Below are positions 13,347-26,026 of a stretch of DNA of 64,000 nt, piece by piece. Within the stretch, counting starts at the first letter, position 1, and every line of letters starts with the position of its first letter. This DNA is from Neospora caninum Liverpool (lineage: Eukaryota; Apicomplexa; Conoidasida; Eucoccidiorida; Sarcocystidae), in assembly GCF_000208865.1 (NCBI RefSeq), contig NC_018394.1, forward strand, positions 331,635 to 395,634, read 5' to 3'. Below the pieces are notes generated by a model. That model ran no database searches. It saw nothing but the letters and a program-made list of their open reading frames with translations, and was not told the DNA's origin. Position numbers and translations under genes: made by a program.

Positions 13347-16300
13347 CATACATATTTTTGCCTGCGTGCAGAGAAGTAACAGCATTTGCAGGGAGGAGCG
13401 TTTGAGATTTGTCAAGATTCCTTACCATCGCGCCGACCATGGAAAAAAGTTTGCACACGAAGTAGGCGGGACGGAAGCCTCCCCCCCTTCGATACGTCGG
13501 TTCGTAGACGAGAACGGGGCAAAACAAATAGTCGCAGAAGTTTCTCAGGGTCACCTGCACAAACCAGAAAGAACCACGACCACGTAGACAGAACGCTGAA
13601 GAGGCCGACAAAAGGCAGGCACGCACCCAACGAACCGCAGTCAGAGACACCGAGGGGCGGAGAGAGAGACACCGGCGGCTGGGAGACACAGGTATGACGA
13701 CAGATCTTCAGACGCAAGCGACGCAGATGAGGCGACACACAGAGCGTCCAACGCTTCCACAGATGCGTACACATCAAGTCATATACTCATTCCTTGTCGC
13801 ATGCATGCACAAATATCTATGCCCCGAGATTCACATATACATATATACATATATGCAAGTATCCAGATATGTACGTGTTTAACGAATAGAGTGAAAACGT
13901 CGGGAATCCGAGGGAAATGCGTGGTGGCATTGAGGCGGCAAAAGGCGCCAGAGGACACCGCGAAAGCGGTTCGAGAGACAGCGGAAGGCTGGCGGGTAAA
14001 GCAACATCAAAACGAAAAGAGCGAGGCACATTTGGTTCCCACGCACATTCTCGGGATACCCCGGCGTCGCCTTCCCGTTCCGCATGTCGTCGCAAAAGTT
14101 CATGTTTGTCTCGCTGTACGAGTGCATCTGAGAGCACAGGAAAGCAGATTCCACGGAAACCCTGAAACCCCACGCGCGACCTCAGGCCTCCGCGGAGCCG
14201 GAGGGGAGAGACGCCATTCTCCCGTATAAGCATGAAAGGCGATCTTTCCGTGAACTGACCAATGCCTCCTGTTATACCTGCATCTTGTATCTGCATCGAT
14301 CTGCCTACAGGATACTATAAAGAGATCACATGACTCGCGTGTGTCCTGCATATCGCTGCATGCGGGGAGTTCCGACCGGTTCATTTTCGCGGAAACGCGC
14401 CTCAGTCTCCGTCTGATGAGTCGCGCGTTTCTCCTTCCCCTTTTGTCCTTCTCTGCCCGACGTGCTTTCCGCCTTCTCGCATGCCTTTCTTCAACAGGTG
14501 AACCCACGCAACCTCCTCTCCTTCCTCTTTCTCCTTTTCACATTCGCTGGCCGTGGGACCGATTTTCTTTTCGAGTGCAGGGTGTGCGACTCAGAAGCTT
14601 CGAGCACACGGCCACGCCTTCAGTGATCACCCCGATCGAAATCCACTGCTTTCCACGACCGTCTCCCCACCCTGTATTGATGTCTCTATCGTTTCCCGCA
14701 AGCGCATTTCCGAACGAAAGCACTTAATATATGCGTGCGTATAATTAGGTAGCCAAGCGTGACTGTATAGAGAGATAAGCAAATCCATGCACTAATGTGT
14801 GCGCCTGTGCAGCAACCTGGAGATGTGTGTGGAGACAACACCATTCGTGGTGCATGCGTGTTTCCGCTCTCGCTCCCTCTCCGGGTTCCGCGCGAGCCAC
14901 GATCCCGTTTCTGAGGCCGGGAGAGTCTCCTGAGAAGCGAGATTGGGAAGCGACAAACGGAGACGAAAAGGCTTACCTTCATGAACTGCACGACCGCGAT
15001 CATCTGGACAAAGGCTGCAGGGATGATCGGCCAGCTGCGAGGAGACGCCGCGTGCCCGACGGAAACGCGCAACAAAGACAGAGAGGACAAACCGACGCAA
15101 AAGTGAAAAAAAATTGACGATAAAACGAGGCGACGAAAACAGTGAAGATACACCCGAACGGCGCACCCTCCCTGCTCGCTACAGGCGGGCAGCATGCGCA
15201 CATTTAGGCGTTAGGGCTTAAAGAGGGCGTAAATGCGTCTTCACACGCCGGCGTCAGTCATGCGAAGCAGAGGAAAAAAGAGACACATCACAGGAAGTCA
15301 CTGCGCGTGTCTCCGACAAAAGAGAGAAGCGTCCCGGGCGACAGGGCCAGCGATGTGGGGACAGCGAGGGACGAGCCGAGCCGAACGACCAGAAAAGAAA
15401 GACGAATCTTTGCGATCGCAGGATTATGCGAGCACACACGCTCAGACACACGGGCGCGCGCGTGGAGAAAAGGAAGAGGCCAAGCTCTGTTTAGACGAAA
15501 GATTCAAAGCATCGCACACTGAGTCACACATGTGGTAACAGGTACACCCCGCACCTCTCACTCACAAAACGCACACACACTCGCACATATCACCTCTCCC
15601 TACGTTTTTTCGACAAGAGAAAGAGATACACGCCGAAACACGGATGCACACTCCCAAAACATGAACACACGTATATCCTTTTATTTGCACTTTAAACACG
15701 CAGACATAGGCATTATATATTTAGATATATATATATATATATATATGTACAGGAACGCCTACGTGAAGGTATATTCTCGTCCCTATTGATAGAGTTTGAG
15801 GCGGAGACGGTACTTACGCGTTGTACAGACAGCTGCAGACTGCGTATCCAATCGCTGCTGACTGGGTCAAGTGTTGGAGGAAAAGAAGCATGCGGCGGCT
15901 GAGTCTTCCGCGTAGATACAGCACGTGGAGATGATACGCCCTGAGAAAAGCCGCGCAGGCACCAGACTGCAGTGCGACTCGGAGGTGCGCTCAGTTCACA
16001 CCCTCCGAATCCGAAATAACATTCGAAATGCAAGCACAATGCGCAAAAGCGAATGGCGCGTGGACACATCCAAAGTCGGTCGTAGATAAGCAATTTCAAA
16101 TACGCATATATAAACCTTTATACATATGGATTGAAGAGAGAGTCCACAGACAGCCAGAGATAGGTATGCATGTATACCTGTACACATATGAATAAACATA
16201 TGCATACCTATGCACTTGCAATATAACCAGAGAGGCGCGTGCGTCTGTGGAATGTGGTGTGCAAACGGCTACATATATATATATATATATTTATTTATAT

Positions 16301-16688
16301 TTATATACGGTATATATATATATATATATACATATATGCCAGAAGGCAAGAGAAGCTGCGACAGACCGCTCCCGTTCTTCAGCTCATTGGCCGGCTGAGA
16401 AAGTTTGCGAAGCTGCGCAGAAAGGCAAAAGGAGTGTGTTTCCGATTCCCAGAAGGGGAGATTTTTGGTCTTACGTGAAGGACCAGGCAAACAGCTTCGC
16501 CCACATAAACATCTGACAGGAAAGGAAGCACACGACGAATCGTGGTCAGTTAACTTTTTTCTTATTGTTCCCACGCACAGCTGGATCCATACATAAAACT
16601 TGAAGATTCACAGGGAGACAAATACATAAGAGAGAAAGATACAGATTTATGGTGGGACGATATCTACATCTATGAATCTCTCTCTCTA

Positions 16689-16730
<42 letters not shown>

Positions 16731-18867
16731 ATGGATGGAGTGACATTCACATGCACGTTCAAATAATTTTATATATGTATATGTACATCCATGTTACAGG
16801 GATACAGATACATGCGTGTGGTAGTGAAAGCAGTGTGGAGCTTGGGTTGCCTGGTCTCACGCTGATTGAGAGAAAAGAAGACAAAAATGGAAATGCAAAG
16901 CCTACGCTGGTACAAGTGGTGGCGCACATGCACAAACCCCCAAGTGCGCAGACACGGTTTACCATGCTGGAAATGACAGAAAACCAGAAAAGCTAGAAAT
17001 GTGCTGTTTGTGCATTGAGGAGTATGTACACTTGGTTCTAATACGGTGTCTTTTCCGCTTTCTTCCAAACAGACCGGTCCTTCCTCTGGGCTCCTCTGTG
17101 GCGTCGCACATCTGAGTTTCCGTATCATTCTTTCCGGCCTTCTCACCAGGAAGAAAAAATCGTCAAACATTGCCCTCGCGAGCTGAGAAGAGAGAGAGAG
17201 AAGAGACAGTGCACCCGTGGAAGACGGGTCGAGGACGGAGTGCACGGACGAAGGCGTCAGCAGCAGGAAAACGCGAGATGGAACAAGAGGAAACACATCA
17301 AGAGGGAGACGGGAGACAGAAGCCGCAGGGATGGAGGAGGCGGCAAAAAAGCTGACGCCAAGAACAGACCAGGCAGAGACCCAGGAAGAGGGAAACGACG
17401 CAAAGACACGATGCGGAAGTGTGTGCATCCTACAGCGCTTGAAAAGAGGCAAACGAGAAAGACTGGGGCGCGGAACAAGACACAAAGGGACTCACCGACG
17501 GGTCGACGAACTCTTTGCTGTCATACCAGCGCAGAATGGGATTTGCGACGAGATAGAAGATCGCTGCTATCACTGTACATACAGCGGAAACCGGAACGCA
17601 CACTCTTTCGCGGTAGGTTGGAGAAGCACGTGCGCCAGAAGGGCGCGATACGGGAGAGAGGAAGGCCACAGCTGAGCCGCACTGAAGCGCATGCAGGAGA
17701 AAGCTAAGAAGAGCGCAAAGGGAGACTCCGCGGAGAGAAGGAAGAGGAACAGGGAAGACGCTTGAGGAGCCCGAGCAGAAGCAGAAAGCAACGCACGGGT
17801 GGCTCGCGGGAGACCGGCACACACGGCTCCAGCAGCAGAGGCGTGACGAGGAGACACGCACGGGAGAGAGAGTGCAGGAGCATCCAACAGAGGAGGCGAA
17901 GTTCTGTTGGTGTCAAAAAGTGCAAGGATGCAAACAGGAAAGCGTCGAGCCGGCGCGTCCAAGGAAAGGAAAACGAAACGGAAGAAAAAGAATATAAACG
18001 GAGAGCGCGCGGCTGCTGAGATGAGAGCGTAGATCAGGTGGATGGCGCCCGACGTCTGCTCGAGTTGAAACGCCACACAGAGAGAGGAGAAAGCGGGGAC
18101 TTCAACCGCTTTGTCTTTTTCTTACAGAGAAGCACGGAAATGCCTCGGAAGTCTGAACGTGCGAGATCTGAATTGGCATCGAAAAAATCGAGTTTGGAAG
18201 GAAACGTCTTCCCGTCTTCGTTCTCCATCTTCTCTTCATTTTCCGACTCTCCCCGAGAGATGCCTTCTTGTTTCTTGCCTCCTCCGTTCTCGTCTTCCTT
18301 CTGGCCCCCGTGCGCGGGGGTTTGTCGTTCTTCGCTGGTATCTGCATTTGCTCTTTTGTGTTGTGCATCGCTAGGAGAAAGGCGCTCCCTTTCCGCCTCA
18401 AATCGTCTCTCGCTGCCTCTTCCGTGAGCCGCTTCTCCTGTGTCTCTGCTGCCGTCATGCGTGTGTTCTCGCGAAATCTCTTGTGAGGGCGAGCATGTGC
18501 TGGCTGTCTCCTCAGGGGACGGCGCGCACGTCGCCGGCTCCGCAGCGCTTCGCGACCTGTCTCCGTTCTTCAGAGCCGGCGGAGTCCAGCTAGGTGTCTC
18601 CGCCGGCTCAGCGGTTTTGCCGCCGGCAGCGAGAGGAGAGGAGACAGCAGAGGAAGGAGAGACGGAAGAGGGAGGAGAGAAGGACGAGGAAGGAGAGAAG
18701 GAAGAGGAAGGAGAGAAGGTAGAGGAAGGAGGGGAAGACGACGAAGGAGAGAAAGATGACGAAGGAGAGAAAGAAGAGGAAGGAGAGAAAGAAGAGGAAG
18801 GAGAGAAAGAAGAGGAAGAAGAGAAAGAAGAGGAAGGAGGAGGCGAATGGTCTGTGGTGACCGTCAT
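10536..18867 (-). CDS. ACAT: Sterol O-acyltransferase (ACAT/SOAT/ARE family, MBOAT superfamily)
   Basis: Thirteen exons, in order of translation: 18126-18867, 17496-17602, 17147-17182, 16475-16512, 15818-15940, 14977-15034, 14047-14127, 13426-13554, 12652-12849, 12078-12185, 11618-11683, 11073-11208, 10536-10630. They sum to 1917 bases, 638 residues, in frame from ATG to TAG. Residues 1-230 are a Ser/Pro-rich then acidic cytosolic domain with no homology. Family landmarks follow: SDFRGISVLL before the first membrane helix, FMKMHSYSETN, the FYxDWWN motif at residues 502-508 followed by KWNKPVHRFLLRHVY, the putative catalytic His at residue 558 (SALLHEM), and a C-terminal PLIALGGFYRHK block. 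RHVY and SALLHE align with yeast ARE2 without a gap. The enzyme esterifies sterol with fatty acyl-CoA in the ER for lipid-droplet storage. DGAT1 shares FYxDWWN, but WNSTNWDEYSRKWNKPVH and the VHE-like His block fit ARE/ACAT better. T. gondii is known to have two ACAT genes; I cannot tell which this is. The intron after exon 10 has a GC donor. Confidence 0.93.
11684..12077 (-). other. GC-AG intron of ACAT (intron 10)
   Basis: On the coding strand exon 10 ends AAG and the intron begins GCAAGT; the acceptor is CTGCAG before TGG. No usable GT donor gives an ungapped match. With the GC donor the protein between RHVY and the catalytic His has the same length as yeast ARE2. Confidence 0.85.
13305..13343. 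repeat. (AT)n microsatellite in an ACAT intron
   Basis: Nearly pure AT dinucleotides within the intron between ACAT exons 8 and 9. Similar runs lie in other ACAT introns near 11400-11421, 15725-15745, 16269-16336 and, joined to a (CT)n tract, near 16678-16730. Confidence 0.9.
18640..18845 (-). repeat. Coding simple repeat: Ser-Pro-Phe rich start of ACAT
   Basis: On the plus strand this is GGAGAGAAAGAAGAGGAA-like repetition. Read on the minus strand it encodes repeated FSPSSS units over about residues 8-75 of ACAT. It sits outside the catalytic membrane domain and is probably length-variable between strains. Confidence 0.85.
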
Positions 18868-21800
18868 TGAAAGAAAGAAGAAATCAAGACTGTTGGGGCC
18901 GAAGGAGACAGATGATGAACGAGCTACACCAAAAGCGACAGATAAAGCACAGGAAGGCGAGGGAGGCTATGGAGGAGAGGAAAAACAGAAGAGAGGAAGA
19001 GAAACTCGCGGATAGACAGAGGACGAGAAGAGGACAGACGGACACGGATCGAAAGATCTGTGAAGGGGAGGAGGAGAGCAGGCGAATGACAAGGAGAGGT
19101 CAGAGACCAAGTTGGAGACGATTAGGAAGAGCGCGACCAGGCCGGTCCGCGAAATGACAAAATGGGGCCACGGTGTGCAGTTGGTTCACGTTGCACACGC
19201 GACACAAAAACGCCTGGCAGGGCGTGACAAAGAACGATAGAAAAGAGTGTACGGCGACTACCCTGACTCTCCTCTTCTTCCTCTGCAAGAAAATAGATGG
19301 GTCTGGGGTTGACCTTCGCCGTCAGGTTCGGCGCGCAGCATCCTCGTTTCAGTGGAACCGGCTATTCCCCGACGTGGGCGCCCTTGAGTGTCCTTGGTGA
19401 TGTCTCACCCAGAAGAAAGCTGCCGAACGAGGGAGGTCCGTTTTCGTGTCTTTTTTCGGCGGCTGAGAGAAGTTGTTTGTCTCGAGCGCGCCCGCGCTTC
19501 TGAGTCGCTGTCGTCTCTCTACCGCTGCTGCCTCACGCGAGTGACACAAATAGCCGCGCCGAGCCCGTGGAAAACGTGTGTCTCTCTTGTCTCGGCTTAA
19601 GACAGCACGGAAGGATGCCCAGAGAAGAGGGGAAAAGTGCAAGACGGCACAAACTCACGAAAGAACGGAAAGAGGCAAAACGGATGCCTGACAAGAAAAC
19701 AAAACAGAGAGCGCGCGCCTTTTCGCACGCAGACAACACTGCCGGTCACCCCCTAAGCGCAACTCATTCGAGGCGCCCGGACGGGTGAGACACCCGGGAC
19801 TGCAGGGAAGCAGGTGCCGAGACTTGTGCATCAAAGAAAGAATGCGTGAGCCAAAATGCTGGCAAGACGGAGAAAGCAGCGAGAGAAAGAACGGAAACAA
19901 GGGAAAATCTTCGCGGGAGAGGTCGCAGAAGCGAAGCGCAAATCGAGCACGCCGACTTGCTTGACGCGCGCGCTAATGTTGAGGTGTTCATGCACTTCGC
20001 GGATGGCCCGCTGGAACCTTCAAGGTTCTCCTGCCTGCCTCCTCGCGGCATTCTTCTGCATTAGACACTTTGAACTTTGAGACGCTATCTTCAGGCGTTT
20101 TGGTCCTTCTTCCTTGTTTCTGCGGAGCTCCAACCCTCCTGGCTTCCATTCCAGCGCTTGTCTCGAGTCCACATCACACGGTTTTCTTCGTGTGCAGGAT
20201 CCGTCTCCCACTGCGCGTCAACAGGCGCGCTCCCCCTGGGTTCGCCTGCCTCAATTCTGTCAGTGTCTAATGGCTCCGAAATTGCGAACGGATGCTGAAT
20301 CATGCCAGATTTGCAGTTTTAAATGGGCCGAAGAAAAACCGAGACGGTTGCAGATCTTCCGCGGTTCTAACGCGACTCAGGGCCGAAAGTCCCCGGCGTC
20401 ACCTGCAGCGGAAAAGGGGTTTGACGAGGGCCTTCCCGTAGATTCCCCTTCGTCTTGCGGATACAGTGGCGATAATAATTACAAAAGGCATCCATTTTGT
20501 TCCCTGAGAAACGCAGCTGCCGCTCAGTAGTTTGCCGTGGCAACAGACACCCACTCAATTCAAGAGACTTGACTCACTGGTACCTGTACCCGTTTCTCGC
20601 GTAGGTCAGCTGGGCGAAATGCCTCAGTTTTCACCTCAGTCGCAATCCCCCTTTTTCTGTGCAAAAGAGAACCAAATAGACGTACACAGTTGTACATGTT
20701 TCGAGAGCAGATCACAGTTGCGGAGCAACACGCACAGCGATGTCCAAATTGGAACGGGCACGTTGTGGAGAAGAGCCTTTCTCTCGGCTGTGAGAGATCG
20801 AGACCGCGCGAGTTGGGCCTTGCCTCCCTCCCACAGACGCGACTCAGAGACATGATCCCCGCAGAAGTCAGCACGAGGCAGGAATTTACTCGACTTTGAA
20901 AGCAGCTGCGGCTGTGCGGGCGAATAGCGTAGAAGCGCATTTCTTCTGTACTGGTAGACACACGCTGACCTCGTCAACGTACGCACACGACCGGCATTTC
21001 TTCTCCGATTCAAACAGTACGCAAAACGAGGGCACCAAGTGCCAAAGAGTACAGACAACGTCGTTTCCTCACAACAGAGGGTTCACTGCAAACCTTGAGC
21101 TCGCATCCAAAACGCAGTTCGGCTGTGAATATAAAAGGTGGAGAATCCACGTGTTGCACTTTGCCAGTTTGCTCGCTGAGAAGGTACTAGAAGACTAAAT
21201 TGCGGATAACACGGGTTTGCTGCCCGCAGAAAAGGTAAGTTCTCGGCCGCTCAGGCATCGCCATCACCCGGTGAGTGACGATCTGCTTCGCGTAAGGCCT
21301 TTCCACGGGCTGTTCCTTTCGTTTCGCGCTTCCCTTTTCCCCGACGTGCGGACAGAAGACGCTTATCGCCAGCAGGGAGCGAAGGAATGACCAGTCCCTC
21401 GTGGGTAAATCTCAACGACGGAGGCGCGGTTCTCCACAAACCTGTTTAACCATGCAAACAGCCGCAGAGGACTTGGACGGAAGTGGTCCGAAATCCGGAT
21501 TTCACCCGCGCTTACGGGCGGCGGGAGTCGGCAGGCCCAGGAAACAGCGATGCATGCAGGAAGGCCACGGCTCTACACAAGATCCCACCAGCGTCTCGCT
21601 GTTTCTTCTACAGGTCTAATTTGAAGGACACTCGCCTACGGAGAGAAACCGCGAAGCTCTGTGGGCCAGTTATGGACTTGACGTCTGTGCTCACGGAGGG
21701 ATTCCATACTCGCAGGAACCCCAGAAATCTCTACTTCTAATGGACCCCACAGAAGCACAAAAACAGTCGTGTGGTACAGCTCCGGTTCTTTTGCCGGTTC

Positions 21801-22921
21801 GCCGCGCGAGTCAGAAATCTTCGACCGTGACAGCCTTCCCCAAACCTGTCGATCTCGTGCGCGTTGTCTCTAGCAGCCACGCGCGAGTGGAAACTCGCGC
21901 GTGTGGAGCCGGGCTCCGGCATCGATCCTTTGTGCGTGTCCAGACAAGATTCCAGTGCATGCACTGATCCCACTTCGCCCCCGAGCTTGAGGTACAGCTA
22001 CACACACATACTGGTTTACTGCAGTCCGGCAGAGGCGTGGTTTTCCGCGTCTACGAGCGCCCGCTTACTCCGCATTGTGAATCCGCATTACGCATGTTCA
22101 TATGCAGGTGCTTGGAAAGAAGCGCATATGTAAGAGCTTTGCGTGTTTTTCGAGTTTGTTTTTGCTGTCTCAACTCCAGAATCCATCACGGATGTGTATT
22201 TTTCCACGGACGCTGCTGCATACGCGAAGAGTGACACAACAAACGGAATTTCAAATTGGCTCTCCAAGACGATTGGCGTCTCCCGCAGGAGAAACGGCTT
22301 ACGGCATTCTCGCTTCGCGGCAGTTCCTAGGAAAGAGAAACAAATAGCGTGGAAGACCTCCTTAATCGGACCCACGGCATATGCAAAATCTTCCATTAAA
22401 AGCGGGAAAGCCGCAGTGTCAGTAGCAACAATTCAGCGTGAATTTTCTCGCTTCAACGCATGCTCTCGCGCCTTTTCGAACCTGTGTCCACCCCAAAAGA
22501 GTCTGTCATATAGAGCTCGGCGCTCGGCTTATAGTCGGAGACACGGGCCTATACGTGGAGCGAACAGTCGCTCTGTCGAGCTCTCCCCCCCCACAGTGTC
22601 TCTCGATCCCCGTTTTCTCGTTTTTCCCCACCTTGAGCTTGTGGCGGCTTCCTTTTCCCCGCCTCCTGGTTGCCGCCTTTCTCGCGCGTTTCCGCGGACC
22701 TTTGCGCGTCTGCCTGGTTCGTTGCTCGTCCCCATTCTCTCCTTTTTTCTCGTCGTCCTCTCTCCGTCATTTCTCGTTTTCCGTGTGCGCGCGGAGCGGA
22801 GAGGCTCAGTGTACCTGCTGTTTGGTGCTGCTTTCGCTGTCGATTTTCGCGACTTTCCCCCGGCGCGTCCCCGTTTTCTCGCGGACCTTTTCGCCCCCGT
22901 CGCTCTTTCTGTTTCTGCACC
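18868..22921. other. Divergent intergenic region, ACAT / RPS14
   Basis: About 4 kb between two outward-reading genes, presumably containing both promoters. No open frame here is convincing. Notable sequence is a perfect CAGTGCATGCACTG palindrome at 21953-21966, a TGCATGCA at 21551-21558, and a pyrimidine-rich stretch at about 22570-22915 that would be the uS11 leader. Confidence 0.6.
22570..22921 (+). promoter_or_regulatory. Pyrimidine-rich leader of the uS11 gene
   Basis: The 350 bases before the uS11 ATG are dominated by CT tracts (TTTTTCTCGTCGTCCTCTC and similar). Ribosomal protein genes of this lineage commonly have such leaders. No transcription start can be placed from sequence alone. 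Confidence 0.4.
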
Positions 22922-24570
<1,649 letters not shown>

Positions 24571-26026
24571 AGGACGCGCCTGCTTGTTCTCTCTTGTCTG
24601 TTTTCTTTCGTTTCCGAGAGAAAACGCCGTCCGGGGAGAGACGGGCGAGAGAGAGGAGTCAGATGGCCTCTGGTCTTGCTGCACTTTTCTTCTGTGTCTG
24701 GGGCGAGAGGGGGTGCGCGCAGGAAAGCGAAACTTTTTGCTGAGTGCCTGTGTGTTGTCTCGAGAACGATGAAGGAGAGCGGCGCAAAGGCCGCGCGTAG
24801 GTCTCTGGAGAGCTGAAGAGAAACGGAAGAGTTGGAGGGGAGTGGCGGAAGTTCCCTCGCGTGTTCTCTCGACTGGTTTGCTTGGGAGAGTCACGTGCAA
24901 GAGAGACGCAACAAATGCTCTTTGTTCCAGCGATGCCAGAGGCCGTAGCGTTGTCTCGGCGACGACTCTCCGACACAAAAACTCCGTGTGAACACGAATT
25001 CAAAAAAACACGGCGCATTTGCAGCGCAGGGATCTGTCTTTCCGCCGTGCGCAGCAGCCACCGAAGCGAATTGGACGTAGATTCCTTTCGTGGGCGGGGG
25101 CGAGTCAACTCGGAGGCTCCAAATGGAGGTTGATACGGTAGCAGTCGTGCGTAGACTTGAACAGAACGAGGCAGAGAACGTAGCCAGGAAGGGAGTAGGC
25201 AACAGGCGAGGCACACGGACAGGAAAGGGAAACGCATCGAGAATGGGAACTCCAGAAGAAGTGTTGACGGTCTCTGGGAAGATCGCTGACATGCCCATGG
25301 ACACGCTGAGGCGCGCGCCTTTGTAGGTGCTCTGCGCCTACGAGTATATTCGCGACTTCCCACGGCTGCATTGAGAGCGGCAGCAACATCCAGAATCTCC
25401 GAACGCAACTGCTAGGCATTTACGATACGTGGTTCTGTCGAGGGGGTCCGTGACACAGCTTTGTGCGCCGAGAGAGAACGGCATTGGAGAGGTACTTTTT
25501 CCCTGCACTCGAGCATCCCCCGCTAACTGAGACGTGTTTCGGGTAGCGGAGCAGCCTGCAACTCGTTTCCATCGGCCTCTGGATTTAACACCATCAGACT
25601 AGTACTTAATGGAGGGTCAAGGTGGATCAGGCAGCCTCTGGATCTTCTCATTCTGGACTGCCATGACTCCATCTTGCCCACCAAACGCTTTGCACGCAAC
25701 ACACACTCGCGCGTTGCGTCGTGAAAGAGTTGGGGAACAGATCCTAAGTACGGAACGTTCTCTTCAGAGTTCGCGCGAATGTGGCTGGCACCGCCAAATA
25801 CAAGTTGTTCCGAAAACAGGGTGACAAACCCATACACGAGAGCACATATATTGGATAGGCGTGGACATATGCGCGATAATCGGTACAACCATCAACGCCG
25901 TGGGAGTATAGGACCAGCCTTTCGTTCTGATGATCTGCATTTCGAGTCACAAACGACAAGGTCGTCACTATAGCGTGAGCAAAGGCCTTGACTAAGCTGC
26001 GTTCGGTGTCTGCCGCTCGGTCACGT
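24571..26026. other. Convergent intergenic region, RPS14 / ALG10
   Basis: This region should hold both 3' untranslated regions. A 249-codon minus-strand frame (24659-25408) lacks a recognisable domain and matches nothing I know. No polyadenylation signal is diagnostic in this lineage. Confidence 0.5.

Noticed and set aside
18095..18125. A 26-base intron after ACAT exon 1 giving a hydrophobic continuation
   Set aside because: Too short to be spliced; a normal 523-base intron to 17602 restores a better match to the family in the right phase.
24659..25408. 249-codon minus-strand frame between RPS14 and ALG10
   Set aside because: No recognisable sequence and no splice partner; probably untranslated sequence of the flanking genes.
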